NCBI RefSeq assembly: GCF_900182725.1
Contig: NZ_FXTO01000002.1
Span: forward strand, 62,001 to 126,000
Source of the DNA: Thalassovita litoralis
GTDB taxonomy: Bacteria > Pseudomonadota > Alphaproteobacteria > Rhodobacterales > Rhodobacteraceae
DNA length: 64,000 nt
Reading direction: 5' to 3'
Below are positions 18,401 to 25,979 of the stretch, one piece after another. The translations under genes were made by a program, and so were the position numbers. Numbering within the stretch: position 1 is the first letter of the stretch; every line of letters starts with the position of its first letter. The notes beneath the pieces were generated by a model. The model searched no databases. It saw only the letters and a program-made list of their open reading frames with translations, and was not told the origin of the DNA.

Positions 18401-19531
18401 ATGTCCGAAAGCACCGCCTTTGAAACGCCCGGCGCCGTCGAGGCCAGCCTGCGCGACGCGATCAGCCCGATCGAAGATATTATTGATGCCGCCCGTCAGG
18501 GCCAGATGTATATCCTTGTCGATCACGAGGACCGCGAGAACGAGGGCGATTTGGTGATCGCCGCCGAATTTGCCGATGCAGCCGCGGTGAATTTCATGGC
18601 AACGCATGGGCGCGGTCTGATCTGTCTGCCGATGACCGCCGAACGGATTGACCGGCTGGGTCTGCCGATGATGGCGGTGAATAATTCGTCACGTCATGAA
18701 ACCGCCTTTACCGTGTCGATCGAAGCGCGCGAGGGTGTCAGTACCGGCATTTCCGCGTCTGACCGGGCGCTGACCATTGCCACCGCGATCAACGAACAGA
18801 ATACGATGAAAAGCCTGGCCACCCCCGGCCATGTTTTCCCGCTGCGGGCCAAACGTGGTGGGGTTCTGGTGCGGGCCGGACATACTGAAGCGTCGGTCGA
18901 TATTTCCCGTCTGGCTGGGCTGAACCCCAGCGCCGTGATTTGCGAGATCATGAAAGAAGACGGCACAATGGCCCGTCTGCCCGATCTGGTTGATTTCGCT
19001 AAACAGCATAACATGCTGATCGGCACCATTTCGGACCTGATCAAATACCGTTCACGCAATGATAACCTTGTGGTGGAAACCGCGCGCCATACCGTGACTT
19101 CGGAATTTGGCGGGGAATGGGAAATGGTGATTTATACCGATCAGACCCACGGGGTTGAACATGTGGTGATGATCAAGGGCGATATTACCACACCTGAACC
19201 TGTGCTGACCCGTACCCATGCGCTGCACGAAGCCACCGACGTTCTGGGCCTTGGACCGAAAACATCGAAACAATTGCCGCGTTCGATGGAAATCATTGCC
19301 GCCGAAGGGCGGGGGGTTGTGTGCCTGTTCCGCCAGCCGCGTAACGCGCTTTACGCCCACGAGGAAGAGGGCGTAAAAACCATCAAGCAGATTGGTCTGG
19401 GGGCGCAGATGCTTTCCAAACTGGGGCTGAAAGAGCTGATCTTGCTGACCGACAGCCCGCGCACGAAATATGTGGGGTTGGATGCCTTTGATCTGAAGAT
19501 CACCGGAACCCGCCCGATTCTAGAGGATTAA
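18401..19531 (+). CDS. ribB: 3,4-dihydroxy-2-butanone 4-phosphate synthase with degenerate GTP cyclohydrolase II-like domain
   Basis: A 376-residue RibBA-like protein. Residues about 18-215 are the RibB domain, which makes 3,4-dihydroxy-2-butanone 4-phosphate from ribulose 5-phosphate: [16 protein letters not shown] carries the acidic Mg site and [11 protein letters not shown] the active loop. The C-terminal half has the GCH2 shape, but the zinc segment that normally reads SECLTGDVFGSLRCDC is here [13 protein letters not shown], with no cysteines, so GTP cyclohydrolase activity is unlikely. That activity must come from a separate RibA elsewhere. ribH follows after 4 bp. Confidence 0.93.
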   Translation: MSESTAFETPGAVEASLRDAISPIEDIIDAARQGQMYILVDHEDRENEGDLVIAAEFADAAAVNFMATHGRGLICLPMTAERIDRLGLPMMAVNNSSRHETAFTVSIEAREGVSTGISASDRALTIATAINEQNTMKSLATPGHVFPLRAKRGGVLVRAGHTEASVDISRLAGLNPSAVICEIMKEDGTMARLPDLVDFAKQHNMLIGTISDLIKYRSRNDNLVVETARHTVTSEFGGEWEMVIYTDQTHGVEHVVMIKGDITTPEPVLTRTHALHEATDVLGLGPKTSKQLPRSMEIIAAEGRGVVCLFRQPRNALYAHEEEGVKTIKQIGLGAQMLSKLGLKELILLTDSPRTKYVGLDAFDLKITGTRPILED

Positions 19532-19535
19532 GCCA

Positions 19536-20087
19536 ATGGCCGGACACGAAAGCCACTATATTTTGCCGCGCCCCAGCTTTGATAAGCCGGTGAAAATCCT
19601 GATCGTGGTGTCGCCTTATTACAAGGACATCGCCGATAACATGGTGGCCGGGGCCAAGGCCGAGGTCGAGGCCGTAGGCGGTACATGGGATCTGATCGAG
19701 GTGCCGGGCGCTTTGGAAATTCCCACCGCCATCGGTATCGCGGAACGCATGTCCAATTTCGATGGTTATGTTGCGCTTGGCTGCGTCATCCGTGGCGAAA
19801 CCACCCATTATGATACGGTTTGCAACGATTCCAGCCGCGCGATTCAGCTTTTGGGTCTACAGGGGCTGTGCATCGGGAACGGTATCCTGACTGTGGAAAA
19901 CCGCCCACAAGCCGAAGTGCGCGCCGATCCCGCCGATCAGAACAAGGGGGGCGGGGCCGCTGCTGCGGCCTTGCATCTGATCGCGCTCAGCCGTAAGTGG
20001 GGCGCCCAGCGTAAGGATGTGGGATTCGTTCCCGCCGCCGAAGAATTTAAGCTGGCAGGCGAACTCAAGGATAACCCCAAGGCATGA
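19536..20087 (+). CDS. ribH: 6,7-dimethyl-8-ribityllumazine synthase
   Basis: A 183-residue protein, slightly longer than the usual 155-160 because of N- and C-terminal extensions. The core has VVSPYYKDIADNMVAGA, then VPGALEIPTAI, and the catalytic-His loop GCVIRGETTHYD. It condenses the RibB product with the aminouracil intermediate to give lumazine, the riboflavin precursor. It lies 4 bp after ribB and overlaps nusB by ATGA, so the three form one operon, a common bacterial arrangement. Confidence 0.96.
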   Translation: MAGHESHYILPRPSFDKPVKILIVVSPYYKDIADNMVAGAKAEVEAVGGTWDLIEVPGALEIPTAIGIAERMSNFDGYVALGCVIRGETTHYDTVCNDSSRAIQLLGLQGLCIGNGILTVENRPQAEVRADPADQNKGGGAAAAALHLIALSRKWGAQRKDVGFVPAAEEFKLAGELKDNPKA

Positions 20088-20575
20088 CGACTGATTCCGC
20101 AGAACAGCCCAAGCTGTCGAATAACCAGAAGCGCAAAATGCGTTCGGCCTCGCGGCTGTATGCGGTGCAGGCCTTGTTTCAGATGGAACAGTCCAGTCAG
20201 ACCGTGGATCGCGTGATTGTCGAGTTTCTGGATTTCCGCTTTGGCGCTGTCTATGACGGGGACGAAATGCAAGAGGGCGACGTGGCTCTGTTCCAAAAAA
20301 CCATGCGCGACGCGGTGAACTGGCAGGCCAGAATTGACCAGATGACAGACCGGGCGCTGGTGGCGAAATGGCCCATCGCGCGGATTGACCCGACCTTGCG
20401 GGCGTTGTTCCGCGCCGCCGGGGCCGAATTGATCGAAGGCGAAGCCCCGCCCAAGGTGGTGATCACCGAATTTGTGGACGTGGCCCGCGCGTTTTTCCCT
20501 GACGGGAAAGAGCCGAAGTTCGTCAACGCCGTGCTGGATCACATGGCCCGCGAAGCAAAGCCCGAAGCGTTTTGA
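20084..20575 (+). CDS. nusB: Transcription antitermination factor NusB
   Basis: A 163-residue all-helical RNA-binding protein with the NusB pattern RSASRLYAVQALFQME near the start, the central WPIARIDPTLRALFRAAGAEL and the C-terminal FVDVARAFFPDGKEPKFVNAVLDHMAREA. NusB with S10 binds boxA in rRNA leaders and supports rRNA antitermination. The start overlaps the ribH stop (ATGA). A short GC hairpin without a U-run (20584-20601) follows the stop. Confidence 0.95.
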   Translation: MTTDSAEQPKLSNNQKRKMRSASRLYAVQALFQMEQSSQTVDRVIVEFLDFRFGAVYDGDEMQEGDVALFQKTMRDAVNWQARIDQMTDRALVAKWPIARIDPTLRALFRAAGAELIEGEAPPKVVITEFVDVARAFFPDGKEPKFVNAVLDHMAREAKPEAF

Positions 20576-20779
20576 CAGGGGGGGGGCGACCCGAGTCGCC
20601 CGTTCTGCCGCGTGCTGCGTAAATTCCCCGTTTTTTACCGCAGCTTTGCGAAAATTGCGCAAAACATATCCTGTACTGCGCATATTTTTGCCGAGACACC
20701 CGGAATCCGGTTGTATTCCCCTTGTGGGCGGCCCTGACAGGTCTATACTTTCGGGTATGGATTTAACGGGAGCTGCCAG

Positions 20780-21109
20780 ATGCCCAAACTCATCCGCATG
20801 TATATCACCAACGTTTTGATTGGTTTCGGGATCGCTGCCGCCTTTGTGGCGATGCTGCTGTATTTCAATCTGGCGAACCTGTGGCATTTGGTGACGCATT
20901 CCGATGCCGGGATTTTGGCTGTTGTGATCCTGTGGTTTGCGAATGGGATCGTCTTTGCCGGTGTGCAATTCGCCATCGCCGTGATGCGGATGAAGGACGA
21001 AGACAACGGTTCGGGCGGTGGGCGTCGTGATCCGATCCGCGTGGATATGACCCGCATGGTGCGCGTCCGTCAGGAAGCCCCGGCCAAGCGCCATTTTACG
21101 CGCCGCTGA
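20780..21109 (+). CDS. Small membrane protein of unknown function, two TM helices
   Basis: A 109-residue protein with two hydrophobic segments (about 8-29 and 42-67) separated by a short loop, and a basic, Gly-rich cytoplasmic tail with many Arg (RRDPIRVDMTRMVRVRQ). GGGAGCTG stands before the ATG. I do not recognise a characterised family. It lies 200 bp after nusB, so probably has its own promoter, and ends at a strong terminator. Confidence 0.75.
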   Translation: MPKLIRMYITNVLIGFGIAAAFVAMLLYFNLANLWHLVTHSDAGILAVVILWFANGIVFAGVQFAIAVMRMKDEDNGSGGGRRDPIRVDMTRMVRVRQEAPAKRHFTRR

Positions 21110-21133
21110 TTGGCCATCCCTGAATGTTGAAAC

Positions 21134-21160
21134 AGCCCCCGGTGTGTCGGGGGCTTTTTT
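21134..21160 (+). terminator. Rho-independent terminator
   Basis: AGCCCCCG and CGGGGGCT pair around a short loop and are followed by TTTTTT. It ends the small membrane-protein gene. Read from the other strand, the same stem would come downstream of the minus-strand RNA candidate, but without a strong U-run. Confidence 0.9.
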
Positions 21161-21183
21161 GTGACCAGTAAATCGGGGGGAAT

Positions 21184-21352
21184 GATTGCGGCGGGCCCGC
21201 AGCGACCGTGTGGTTATCTCATTCCCGAGGACCTGTATATACAGGTGGGCGCCAGATAATCAGGCCAGGACCAGAACAGAGCCAGCTCCCTCGGAATTGC
21301 TTAAGGCCACCGGAATGCAACCGTGTCACGCGAAGAGCAGAACCCGCCAATC
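21184..21352 (-). ncRNA. Candidate structured small RNA, possibly 6S RNA
   Basis: About 169 nt with no coding potential. The ends pair: on the plus strand GATT-gc-GGCGGG (21184-21195) pairs with CCCGCC-AATC (21343-21352). Inside a large asymmetric internal region a second stem joins ATT-c-CCGAGG (21221-21230) to CCTCGGAAT (21289-21297). Next to it is a perfect hairpin, ACCTGT/ACAGGT around ATAT (21231-21246). Length, closing stem and central open region suit a 6S RNA, but I recognise no diagnostic 6S sequence. A promoter on the minus strand (21356-21384) places the likely 5' end at the closing stem. Confidence 0.5.
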
Positions 21353-21355
21353 CGC

Positions 21356-21384
21356 TACTTAGTCGCTTGCTGGCTGTCGGACAA
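21356..21384 (-). promoter_or_regulatory. Promoter for the minus-strand RNA candidate
   Basis: On the minus strand TTGTCC and TAAGTA are separated by 17 bases, close to the tRNA promoters in this window (TTGCRR-N17-TAAATM). Transcription would start at about 21348-21351, the end of the closing stem. Confidence 0.5.
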
Positions 21385-21400
21385 GGGGCGCGTGGGGGAC

Positions 21401-21428
21401 TTGTGAATGTTCCTGATATGTTCATAAT
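21401..21428 (+). promoter_or_regulatory. SOS promoter of mmcB with LexA box between -35 and -10
   Basis: TTGTGA (21401-21406) and CATAAT (21423-21428) are 16 bases apart. The alphaproteobacterial LexA box GTTC-CTGATAT-GTTC (21409-21423) fills the spacer. Only six bases separate the -10 from the mmcB ATG, so the message is probably leaderless. Confidence 0.8.
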
Positions 21429-21434
21429 TCGGGC

Positions 21435-21866
21435 ATGAGTGATTTTCATCAACCCGGTCAGCTATTGGCGCGCGGCGTGTGCCGCCACCTGTCAGGCTAT
21501 GGTTTTGTCGCGGTCGAAGAATTCAGTCCCACCCGTGGCCTGCGCATTGATGTGATGGGGCTGGGGCCAAAGGGCGAATTATGGGTGATCGAATGCAAAT
21601 CCAGCCGCGCCGATTTTCAGTCAGACACCAAATGGCAGGGCTATCTGGAATGGGGGGATCGGTATTTCTGGGCGGTGGATATGGATTTCCCAACCGATCT
21701 GTTGCCCGCGAATACGGGGCTGATGATTGCGGATCAATATGGCGCTGAAATTATGCGTATGGGGCCGGAAACCAAACTACCCGCCGCCCGGCGCAGGGTG
21801 CTGACCCATAAATTCGCCACCTACGCCGCCCGGCGCTTGCAAGCGTTGCGCGATCCGCAGCTATAG
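21435..21866 (+). CDS. mmcB: MmcB family DNA repair protein
   Basis: A 143-residue protein with a PD-(D/E)XK nuclease-like core: the D of RGLRIDVMGLG, then ELWVIECKSS (E-x-K) and a following K/W-rich helix (DTKWQGYLEWGD). This is the MmcB family, which is SOS-induced and implicated in mutagen resistance in Caulobacter. The LexA box directly upstream independently supports the assignment. No ribosome-binding site lies before the ATG, in line with a leaderless message. It is convergent with the small gene at 21869. Confidence 0.88.
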   Translation: MSDFHQPGQLLARGVCRHLSGYGFVAVEEFSPTRGLRIDVMGLGPKGELWVIECKSSRADFQSDTKWQGYLEWGDRYFWAVDMDFPTDLLPANTGLMIADQYGAEIMRMGPETKLPAARRRVLTHKFATYAARRLQALRDPQL

Positions 21867-21868
21867 GG

Positions 21869-22057
21869 TCAGCGTTTCACGGTTTTGGCGGTGGCGATAG
21901 CAGCCAGAAGCTCTTCGGCGATTTCTTCGGCTTCTTCGGGGTCGAAATCCATCGGAATTTCCAATCCCTGTGCTTCGATGAACAGCCGGACCATGCCTTC
22001 GCTGGTTGGCCCGATTTGCAGGTTGGCTTCGATGTCGCGTTCGGTGTTGATGCCCAT
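21869..22057 (-). CDS. Small acidic protein of unknown function
   Basis: A 62-residue protein starting at ATG 22057, with AAGGAGG just upstream; the longer open frame above it overlaps the acetyltransferase gene and was discarded. It is acidic in the middle (DFDPEEAEEIAEELLAAI), probably a single helix, with a short basic end (TAKTVKR). I recognise no characterised domain; similar short proteins appear to be common in Rhodobacteraceae. It is divergent from the acetyltransferase at 22134. Confidence 0.75.
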   Translation of the reverse strand: MGINTERDIEANLQIGPTSEGMVRLFIEAQGLEIPMDFDPEEAEEIAEELLAAIATAKTVKR

Positions 22058-22133
22058 GACTGGCCTCCTTCGATCCGTTCCAGCTAGCGAGTTCGGGCTT
22101 GATTGGCAAGGCCCGCCCGCGCATCCTGCGCGC

Positions 22134-22616
22134 ATGACACAGGTGACATTTCGGAATTTACAGATCGGGGATGCCGGGTGGCTGATCGGCCAACACGGCA
22201 TTCTGTATCATCAGGACGAAGGGTTCGATGCGACCTTCGAGGCGACCGTGGCCGAGATTTTGGCCGATTACATTCGGAATCACGATCCGGCGTTTGAACG
22301 GGCGTGGATTGCCGAATCCGGGGGGCAGCGGTTGGGCAGCATTTTTTGTGTCAGAAAGGACGCGGACACGGCCAAGCTGCGCCTGTTCCTGCTGTTACCC
22401 GAAGCGCGGGGCAGGGGGCTGGGCCATCAATTGCTGACCGCCTGCATGGCATGGGCGCGGGACCGGGGGTACAAACGGATGGAACTGTGGACCCACGAAA
22501 GCCACAAGGCCGCTTGTGCGCTATACGCCGCGCATGGCTGGCAGATCGACAGTTCCGTTGCGACCCATAGTTTCGGCACCGATGTGGTGGAACAGATATG
22601 GAGCATCACGCTCTGA
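22134..22616 (+). CDS. GNAT family N-acetyltransferase
   Basis: A 160-residue GCN5-related acetyltransferase. The frame was trimmed to ATG 22134; earlier codons are antisense to the small acidic gene. The acetyl-CoA motif A is LRLFLLLPEARGRGLGHQLL (R-G-x-G-x), followed by motif B-like RMELWTHESHKAACALYAAHGW. It resembles the acetyltransferase module often fused to MarR domains. Substrate unknown. The C-terminal VEQIWSITL is the usual end of this subgroup. Confidence 0.85.
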   Translation: MTQVTFRNLQIGDAGWLIGQHGILYHQDEGFDATFEATVAEILADYIRNHDPAFERAWIAESGGQRLGSIFCVRKDADTAKLRLFLLLPEARGRGLGHQLLTACMAWARDRGYKRMELWTHESHKAACALYAAHGWQIDSSVATHSFGTDVVEQIWSITL

Positions 22617-22658
22617 CCGGGCAATCCGGGGGAATGTCAGAAAACTGTCAGAACCCTC

Positions 22659-22687
22659 TTGCAATCCCCATCGGGGGCGGCTAAATC
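22659..22687 (+). promoter_or_regulatory. tRNA-His promoter
   Basis: TTGCAA-N17-TAAATC, ending 10 bases before the mature tRNA. It shares element sequence and spacing with both tRNA-Gly promoters in this window. Confidence 0.7.
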
Positions 22688-22697
22688 GCCCCCCAGT

Positions 22698-22774
22698 GCC
22701 GCCTTAGCTCAGTTGGTTAGAGCGCTGGATTGTGGATCCAGAGGTCCCCTGTTCAAGCCAGGGAGGCGGTACCA
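22698..22774 (+). tRNA. tRNA-His (GTG)
   Basis: A full cloverleaf of 77 nt with encoded CCA: acceptor GCCGCCT/AGGCGGT (first pair G-U), D-arm GCTC/GAGC, anticodon stem CTGGA/TCCAG with loop TTGTGGA (anticodon GTG), and T-arm CCCTG/CAGGG. The discriminator is A73 and the base before position 1 is T, so neither templated G-1 nor C73 is present. This is the known condition in the Rhizobiales-Rhodobacterales-Caulobacterales group, where histidyl-tRNA synthetase has changed its recognition. Confidence 0.97.
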
Positions 22775-22817
22775 TCTTCCCCTTATCGTCACAGTAAAAC
22801 CTGTCCGGTCGTGCGGG

Positions 22818-23123
22818 TTATTCCGTCAGCTTGATCTCACGCACCAATTTCTGTGTGGCGCGGCTGTAAATCAGAACGCGGCTGTCATCGGTCACGATGG
22901 CGTACCAATCTTTCGTCTGGGTATAGGCATCGGGCGTGGTGCCGGGGGGCAGGGTTAGCACAGCGGGGAAGTCCGGGGGCGTCTGACGGTAGCGGATGAC
23001 AATCAGCGCCACGATGGTTACAACCCCGGCAATCATCGTGATGGTCAGCACCGTGACCAGCACTTTCAGGAATTTCAGCAGCGCCGTATCTACCGGCTGA
23101 GGGGTATCTTCCATGGACTCCAA
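22818..23123 (-). CDS. Small single-pass membrane protein of unknown function (DUF6476-like)
   Basis: A 101-residue protein with one N-terminal transmembrane segment (about 18-44, LKFLKVLVTVLTITMIAGVV) followed by a soluble domain of about 55 residues (LPPGTTPDAYTQTKDWYAIVTDDSRVLIY) that probably faces the periplasm. The start is uncertain: TTG 23123 has AAGGA at good distance, and ATG 23114 has a GGAG only three bases away. Either way the start overlaps that of the divergent pseudouridine synthase gene at 23113. Function unknown. Confidence 0.75.
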   Translation of the reverse strand: MESMEDTPQPVDTALLKFLKVLVTVLTITMIAGVVTIVALIVIRYRQTPPDFPAVLTLPPGTTPDAYTQTKDWYAIVTDDSRVLIYSRATQKLVREIKLTE

Positions 23124-24147
23124 CCGCTTGTCCTTTCGTATTCAGGCTGAACCGCCTGCCCGCCTTGATAAGGCGATTTCGCGGGATGCGCCAGAAGAAG
23201 CCTCTTTGTCGCGGACGCGGCTGGCCCGACTGATCGACGCCGGAGAGGTGTGGCTGAACGGCAGCCCGATCACCAGCCCCAAGGGTAAGGTCGCCGAAGG
23301 GGATCTGATCGAAGTCACAATCCCCGAAGCCGAAGTCAGCGATCTGACGCCCGAGGATATTCCCCTGACCGTTGTGTATGAGGACGACCACCTGATCGTG
23401 ATCGACAAACCGGCCGGGATGGTGGTGCATCCGGCACCCGGATCACCCACGGGAACGCTGGTGAATGCGCTTATGTACCATTGCGTCGATACCCTGTCGG
23501 GTGTGGGCGGGGAAAAACGCCCCGGTATCGTGCATCGGATCGACAAGGACACCAGCGGGCTGTTGGTTGTTGCCAAATCGGACAAGGCGCATCATGGGCT
23601 GGCGGATCAATTCCGCGCCCATTCGGCGGAACGCTATTACAATGCGGTGTGCTATGGCGTGCCGGATGCCAACGATCCCCGCCTGCGCGGTGTGCGCGGT
23701 GTCAGTTTCGAGGCGGGCAATATCATGAAAATCACCACCCATCTGGCGCGGCACAAGACCGATCGCCAGCGGCAGGCGGTGTATTTTGAAAATGGCCGCC
23801 ATGCGGTGACACGGGTGCGGATTGTGGAGCCGTTTGGCAGCCCATCCGTGGCGGCGTTGGTGGAATGCTGGCTGGAAACCGGGCGCACCCATCAGATTCG
23901 CGTGCATATGGCCCATGCGGGGCATGGGTTGGTGGGGGATGCCACCTATGGCGGGCGGCGCAAGCTGCCGCTTAAGTCGCTGTCTCAGGCGGGGCTGGAC
24001 GCGGCAAAGACATTCCCGCGTCAGGCATTGCACGCCGCCGTTTTGGGATTTGTTCACCCGGTCAGCGGTGAACAGATGCGATTCGAAAGCCCCCTGCCGC
24101 AGGATATGCTGGACCTGATCGCCGCCTTGCGTGGCCCGGCGGGGTAG
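23113..24147 (+). CDS. rluD: RluA-family 23S rRNA pseudouridine synthase, RluD-like
   Basis: A 344-residue protein with an N-terminal S4 RNA-binding domain (about 17-75, SLSRTRLARLIDAGEVWLNG) and the RluA catalytic domain. The catalytic motif is RPGIVHRIDKDTSGLLVVAKSDKAH, with Asp in HRIDKDTSG, and ETGRTHQIRVHMAHAGHGLVGD follows. The S4 domain and length favour RluD (23S positions in helix 69) over RluA or RluC, though RluC also has S4. GAGGGG precedes the ATG. Its first bases overlap the start of the divergent membrane-protein gene. Confidence 0.9.
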   Translation: MDSNRLSFRIQAEPPARLDKAISRDAPEEASLSRTRLARLIDAGEVWLNGSPITSPKGKVAEGDLIEVTIPEAEVSDLTPEDIPLTVVYEDDHLIVIDKPAGMVVHPAPGSPTGTLVNALMYHCVDTLSGVGGEKRPGIVHRIDKDTSGLLVVAKSDKAHHGLADQFRAHSAERYYNAVCYGVPDANDPRLRGVRGVSFEAGNIMKITTHLARHKTDRQRQAVYFENGRHAVTRVRIVEPFGSPSVAALVECWLETGRTHQIRVHMAHAGHGLVGDATYGGRRKLPLKSLSQAGLDAAKTFPRQALHAAVLGFVHPVSGEQMRFESPLPQDMLDLIAALRGPAG

Positions 24148-24152
24148 GGCGG

Positions 24153-24791
24153 TCAGTCTGCCACTTTTGGCCCTTTGATCAGCAGCCAGCCCATCAGCCA
24201 AACCTCGGCCACCACCGGGATCAGATAGGCGGGCTGCATCATGGTGTTCAGGTCGGGGGTCAGGAACCGGGTCAGCCCACCCAGCAGATATACCACACCC
24301 GCAGCGGCCAAAGCCCAGCACAGGCTGCGCGGGGCCAGCCCCGGCATGGACAGAAGCCGCGCCATGATCAGCGTATTCACCGCGAAAAAGATCAATCCCA
24401 GATCATACCCCGCCGCATGGCGTTCCAGCGCTGGCAGGGGATTTCCGGGCAATGCCTGCCCGGCGGCATAAAGCGCCATGATATTGGCGGCAATCACGGC
24501 GGCTTGCATCAGGCGAAACACCATCGCTGTCAGCGCCAGCCCATCGTTTACCCCGCGCAACATGCGGAAAAACAAAACGGCCAGCGCCACATCCAACAGG
24601 GCCATGCCGATATCGAACACCATCGACAATCGGAACAGGAACAGCCTGTCCTGTATCGCCTGCGCGGTTTCCGCCGCATCGGTCCAATTAATCAGCGGAC
24701 CCCGCAACGCGCCTTCGGCCCCGATCCCCAGCAGGATGATCCCCAGATAAAACAACCCCGCAAGGCGGGCATGGCGGGCGAACTCTGTCAT
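24153..24791 (-). CDS. DUF4386 family membrane protein
   Basis: A 212-residue protein with about six hydrophobic segments. ATG 24791 with GGAG upstream was preferred to the longer frame. Family-like features are the N-terminal RHARLAGLFYLGIILLGIGAEG and the central FRLSMVFDIGMALLDVALAVLF. Function unknown. It is convergent with rluD (5-bp gap) and divergent from rpoH, so it shares the rpoH promoter region. Confidence 0.8.
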   Translation of the reverse strand: MTEFARHARLAGLFYLGIILLGIGAEGALRGPLINWTDAAETAQAIQDRLFLFRLSMVFDIGMALLDVALAVLFFRMLRGVNDGLALTAMVFRLMQAAVIAANIMALYAAGQALPGNPLPALERHAAGYDLGLIFFAVNTLIMARLLSMPGLAPRSLCWALAAAGVVYLLGGLTRFLTPDLNTMMQPAYLIPVVAEVWLMGWLLIKGPKVAD

Positions 24792-24962
24792 TTTGGCTCT
24801 CCAATCGTCCTGTCGCACAGGTGCAATATAGCATAGCCGCACGCCGGGGGCGGTGTGGGTGTCTTCTGTCACAAACAGCACATGCGCGTGAATGCACTGT
24901 TACATTCCTCGAAATTCGACGGAAAAGCGCGCATATTCCGTTCAGCTTTCAACGCGTGTGAC

Positions 24963-24991
24963 CTTGAAAGGTCCAGACCCGTTACCTAAAT
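24963..24991 (+). promoter_or_regulatory. Candidate sigma-32 promoter of rpoH
   Basis: CTTG (24963) and CCTAAAT (24985) are 18 bases apart, near the alphaproteobacterial heat-shock pattern CTTG-N17/18-CYTATnT with one mismatch. It would give autoregulation of rpoH, known in relatives. Confidence 0.45.
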
Positions 24992-25029
24992 GAATGTTAA
25001 GCCCCTAAACATTGGGAGGGATATAACAG

Positions 25030-25926
25030 GTGAGTAACTACGCAAATCTGCCGGCCCCGTCGCCCGAAGGCGGGCTGAACCGCTATCTTCAGGAAATCCG
25101 CAAGTTTCCCATGCTGGAACCGGAAGAAGAATATATGCTGGCCAAACGCTGGGTCGAACAAGAAGACAGCGCCGCCGCGCATAAGATGGTCACGTCCCAC
25201 TTGCGACTGGCAGCCAAGATCGCGATGGGCTATCGCGGCTATGGCCTGCCGCAGGCCGAAGTCATTTCCGAGGCAAACGTGGGTCTGATGCAGGCCGTGA
25301 AACGGTTTGATCCGGAAAAAGGGTTCCGTTTGGCGACCTATGCGATGTGGTGGATTCGCGCCTCGATTCAGGAATATATCCTGCGGTCGTGGTCGCTGGT
25401 GAAGCTTGGCACCACCTCGGCGCAAAAGAAACTGTTCTTCAACCTGCGCAAGGCCAAGGCCCGCATCGGTGCCTTGGAAGAAGGCGACCTGCGCCCCGAA
25501 AACGTCAAGCGGATCGCTACCGATCTGGGCGTGACCGAGGACGAGGTGATCAGCATGAACCGCCGCTTGTCGGGTGGGGATGCATCGCTGAATGCCACGG
25601 TCGGGTCCGAAGGCGAAGGCACGATGCAATGGCAGGATTGGCTGGAAGACGAAGATGCCGATCAGGCCGCCGATTATGCCGAACGTGATGAAATGGACGC
25701 CCGCCGTGAATTGCTGGCCGCTGCGATGGAGGTGCTGAATGACCGTGAACGCGACATTCTGGTACAACGCCGCCTGTCCGAAGAAACGGTAACGCTGGAA
25801 GACCTGAGCGCCCAATATGACGTCAGCCGCGAACGCATTCGTCAGATCGAAGTCCGCGCCTTTGAAAAGCTGCAAAAGCGGATGCGTGATCTAGCTGCGG
25901 AAAAAGGTATGCTGACCAGCGCCTGA
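25030..25926 (+). CDS. rpoH: RNA polymerase sigma factor RpoH (sigma-32)
   Basis: A 298-residue heat-shock sigma factor. Region 2 is complete (SHLRLAAKIAMGYRGYGLPQAEVISEANVGLMQAVKRFDPEKGFRLATYA in order, then MWWIRASIQEYI). The RpoH box lies between regions 2 and 3 (SWSLVKLGTTSAQKKLFFNLRK). Region 4 ends with the helix-turn-helix ERIRQIEVRAFEKLQKRM. The start is GTG 25030, with GGGAGGG upstream. It probably drives chaperone genes and, by analogy with Rhodobacter, the DUF1127-CcsR locus at 48424-49021. Many Rhodobacteraceae carry two RpoH paralogues; which one this is cannot be settled here. Confidence 0.96.
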   Translation: MSNYANLPAPSPEGGLNRYLQEIRKFPMLEPEEEYMLAKRWVEQEDSAAAHKMVTSHLRLAAKIAMGYRGYGLPQAEVISEANVGLMQAVKRFDPEKGFRLATYAMWWIRASIQEYILRSWSLVKLGTTSAQKKLFFNLRKAKARIGALEEGDLRPENVKRIATDLGVTEDEVISMNRRLSGGDASLNATVGSEGEGTMQWQDWLEDEDADQAADYAERDEMDARRELLAAAMEVLNDRERDILVQRRLSEETVTLEDLSAQYDVSRERIRQIEVRAFEKLQKRMRDLAAEKGMLTSA

Positions 25927-25939
25927 TCGGTTACAAGGA

Positions 25940-25966
25940 AACCGGCCCCAATGCGGGCCGGTTTTT
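25940..25966 (+). terminator. rpoH terminator
   Basis: AACCGGCCC and GGGCCGGTT pair around a six-base loop, and the U-run follows directly, 14 bases after the rpoH stop. Confidence 0.9.
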
Positions 25967-25979
25967 GCTATGGTGCGTG

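Noticed and set aside
21231-21246. Palindrome ACCTGTATATACAGGT as an E. coli-type LexA box
   Set aside because: The half-sites are too close (CTGT-N4-ACAG instead of N8), and alphaproteobacterial LexA uses GTTC-N7-GTTC, which is found at the mmcB promoter instead. The palindrome is better explained as a hairpin in the RNA candidate.
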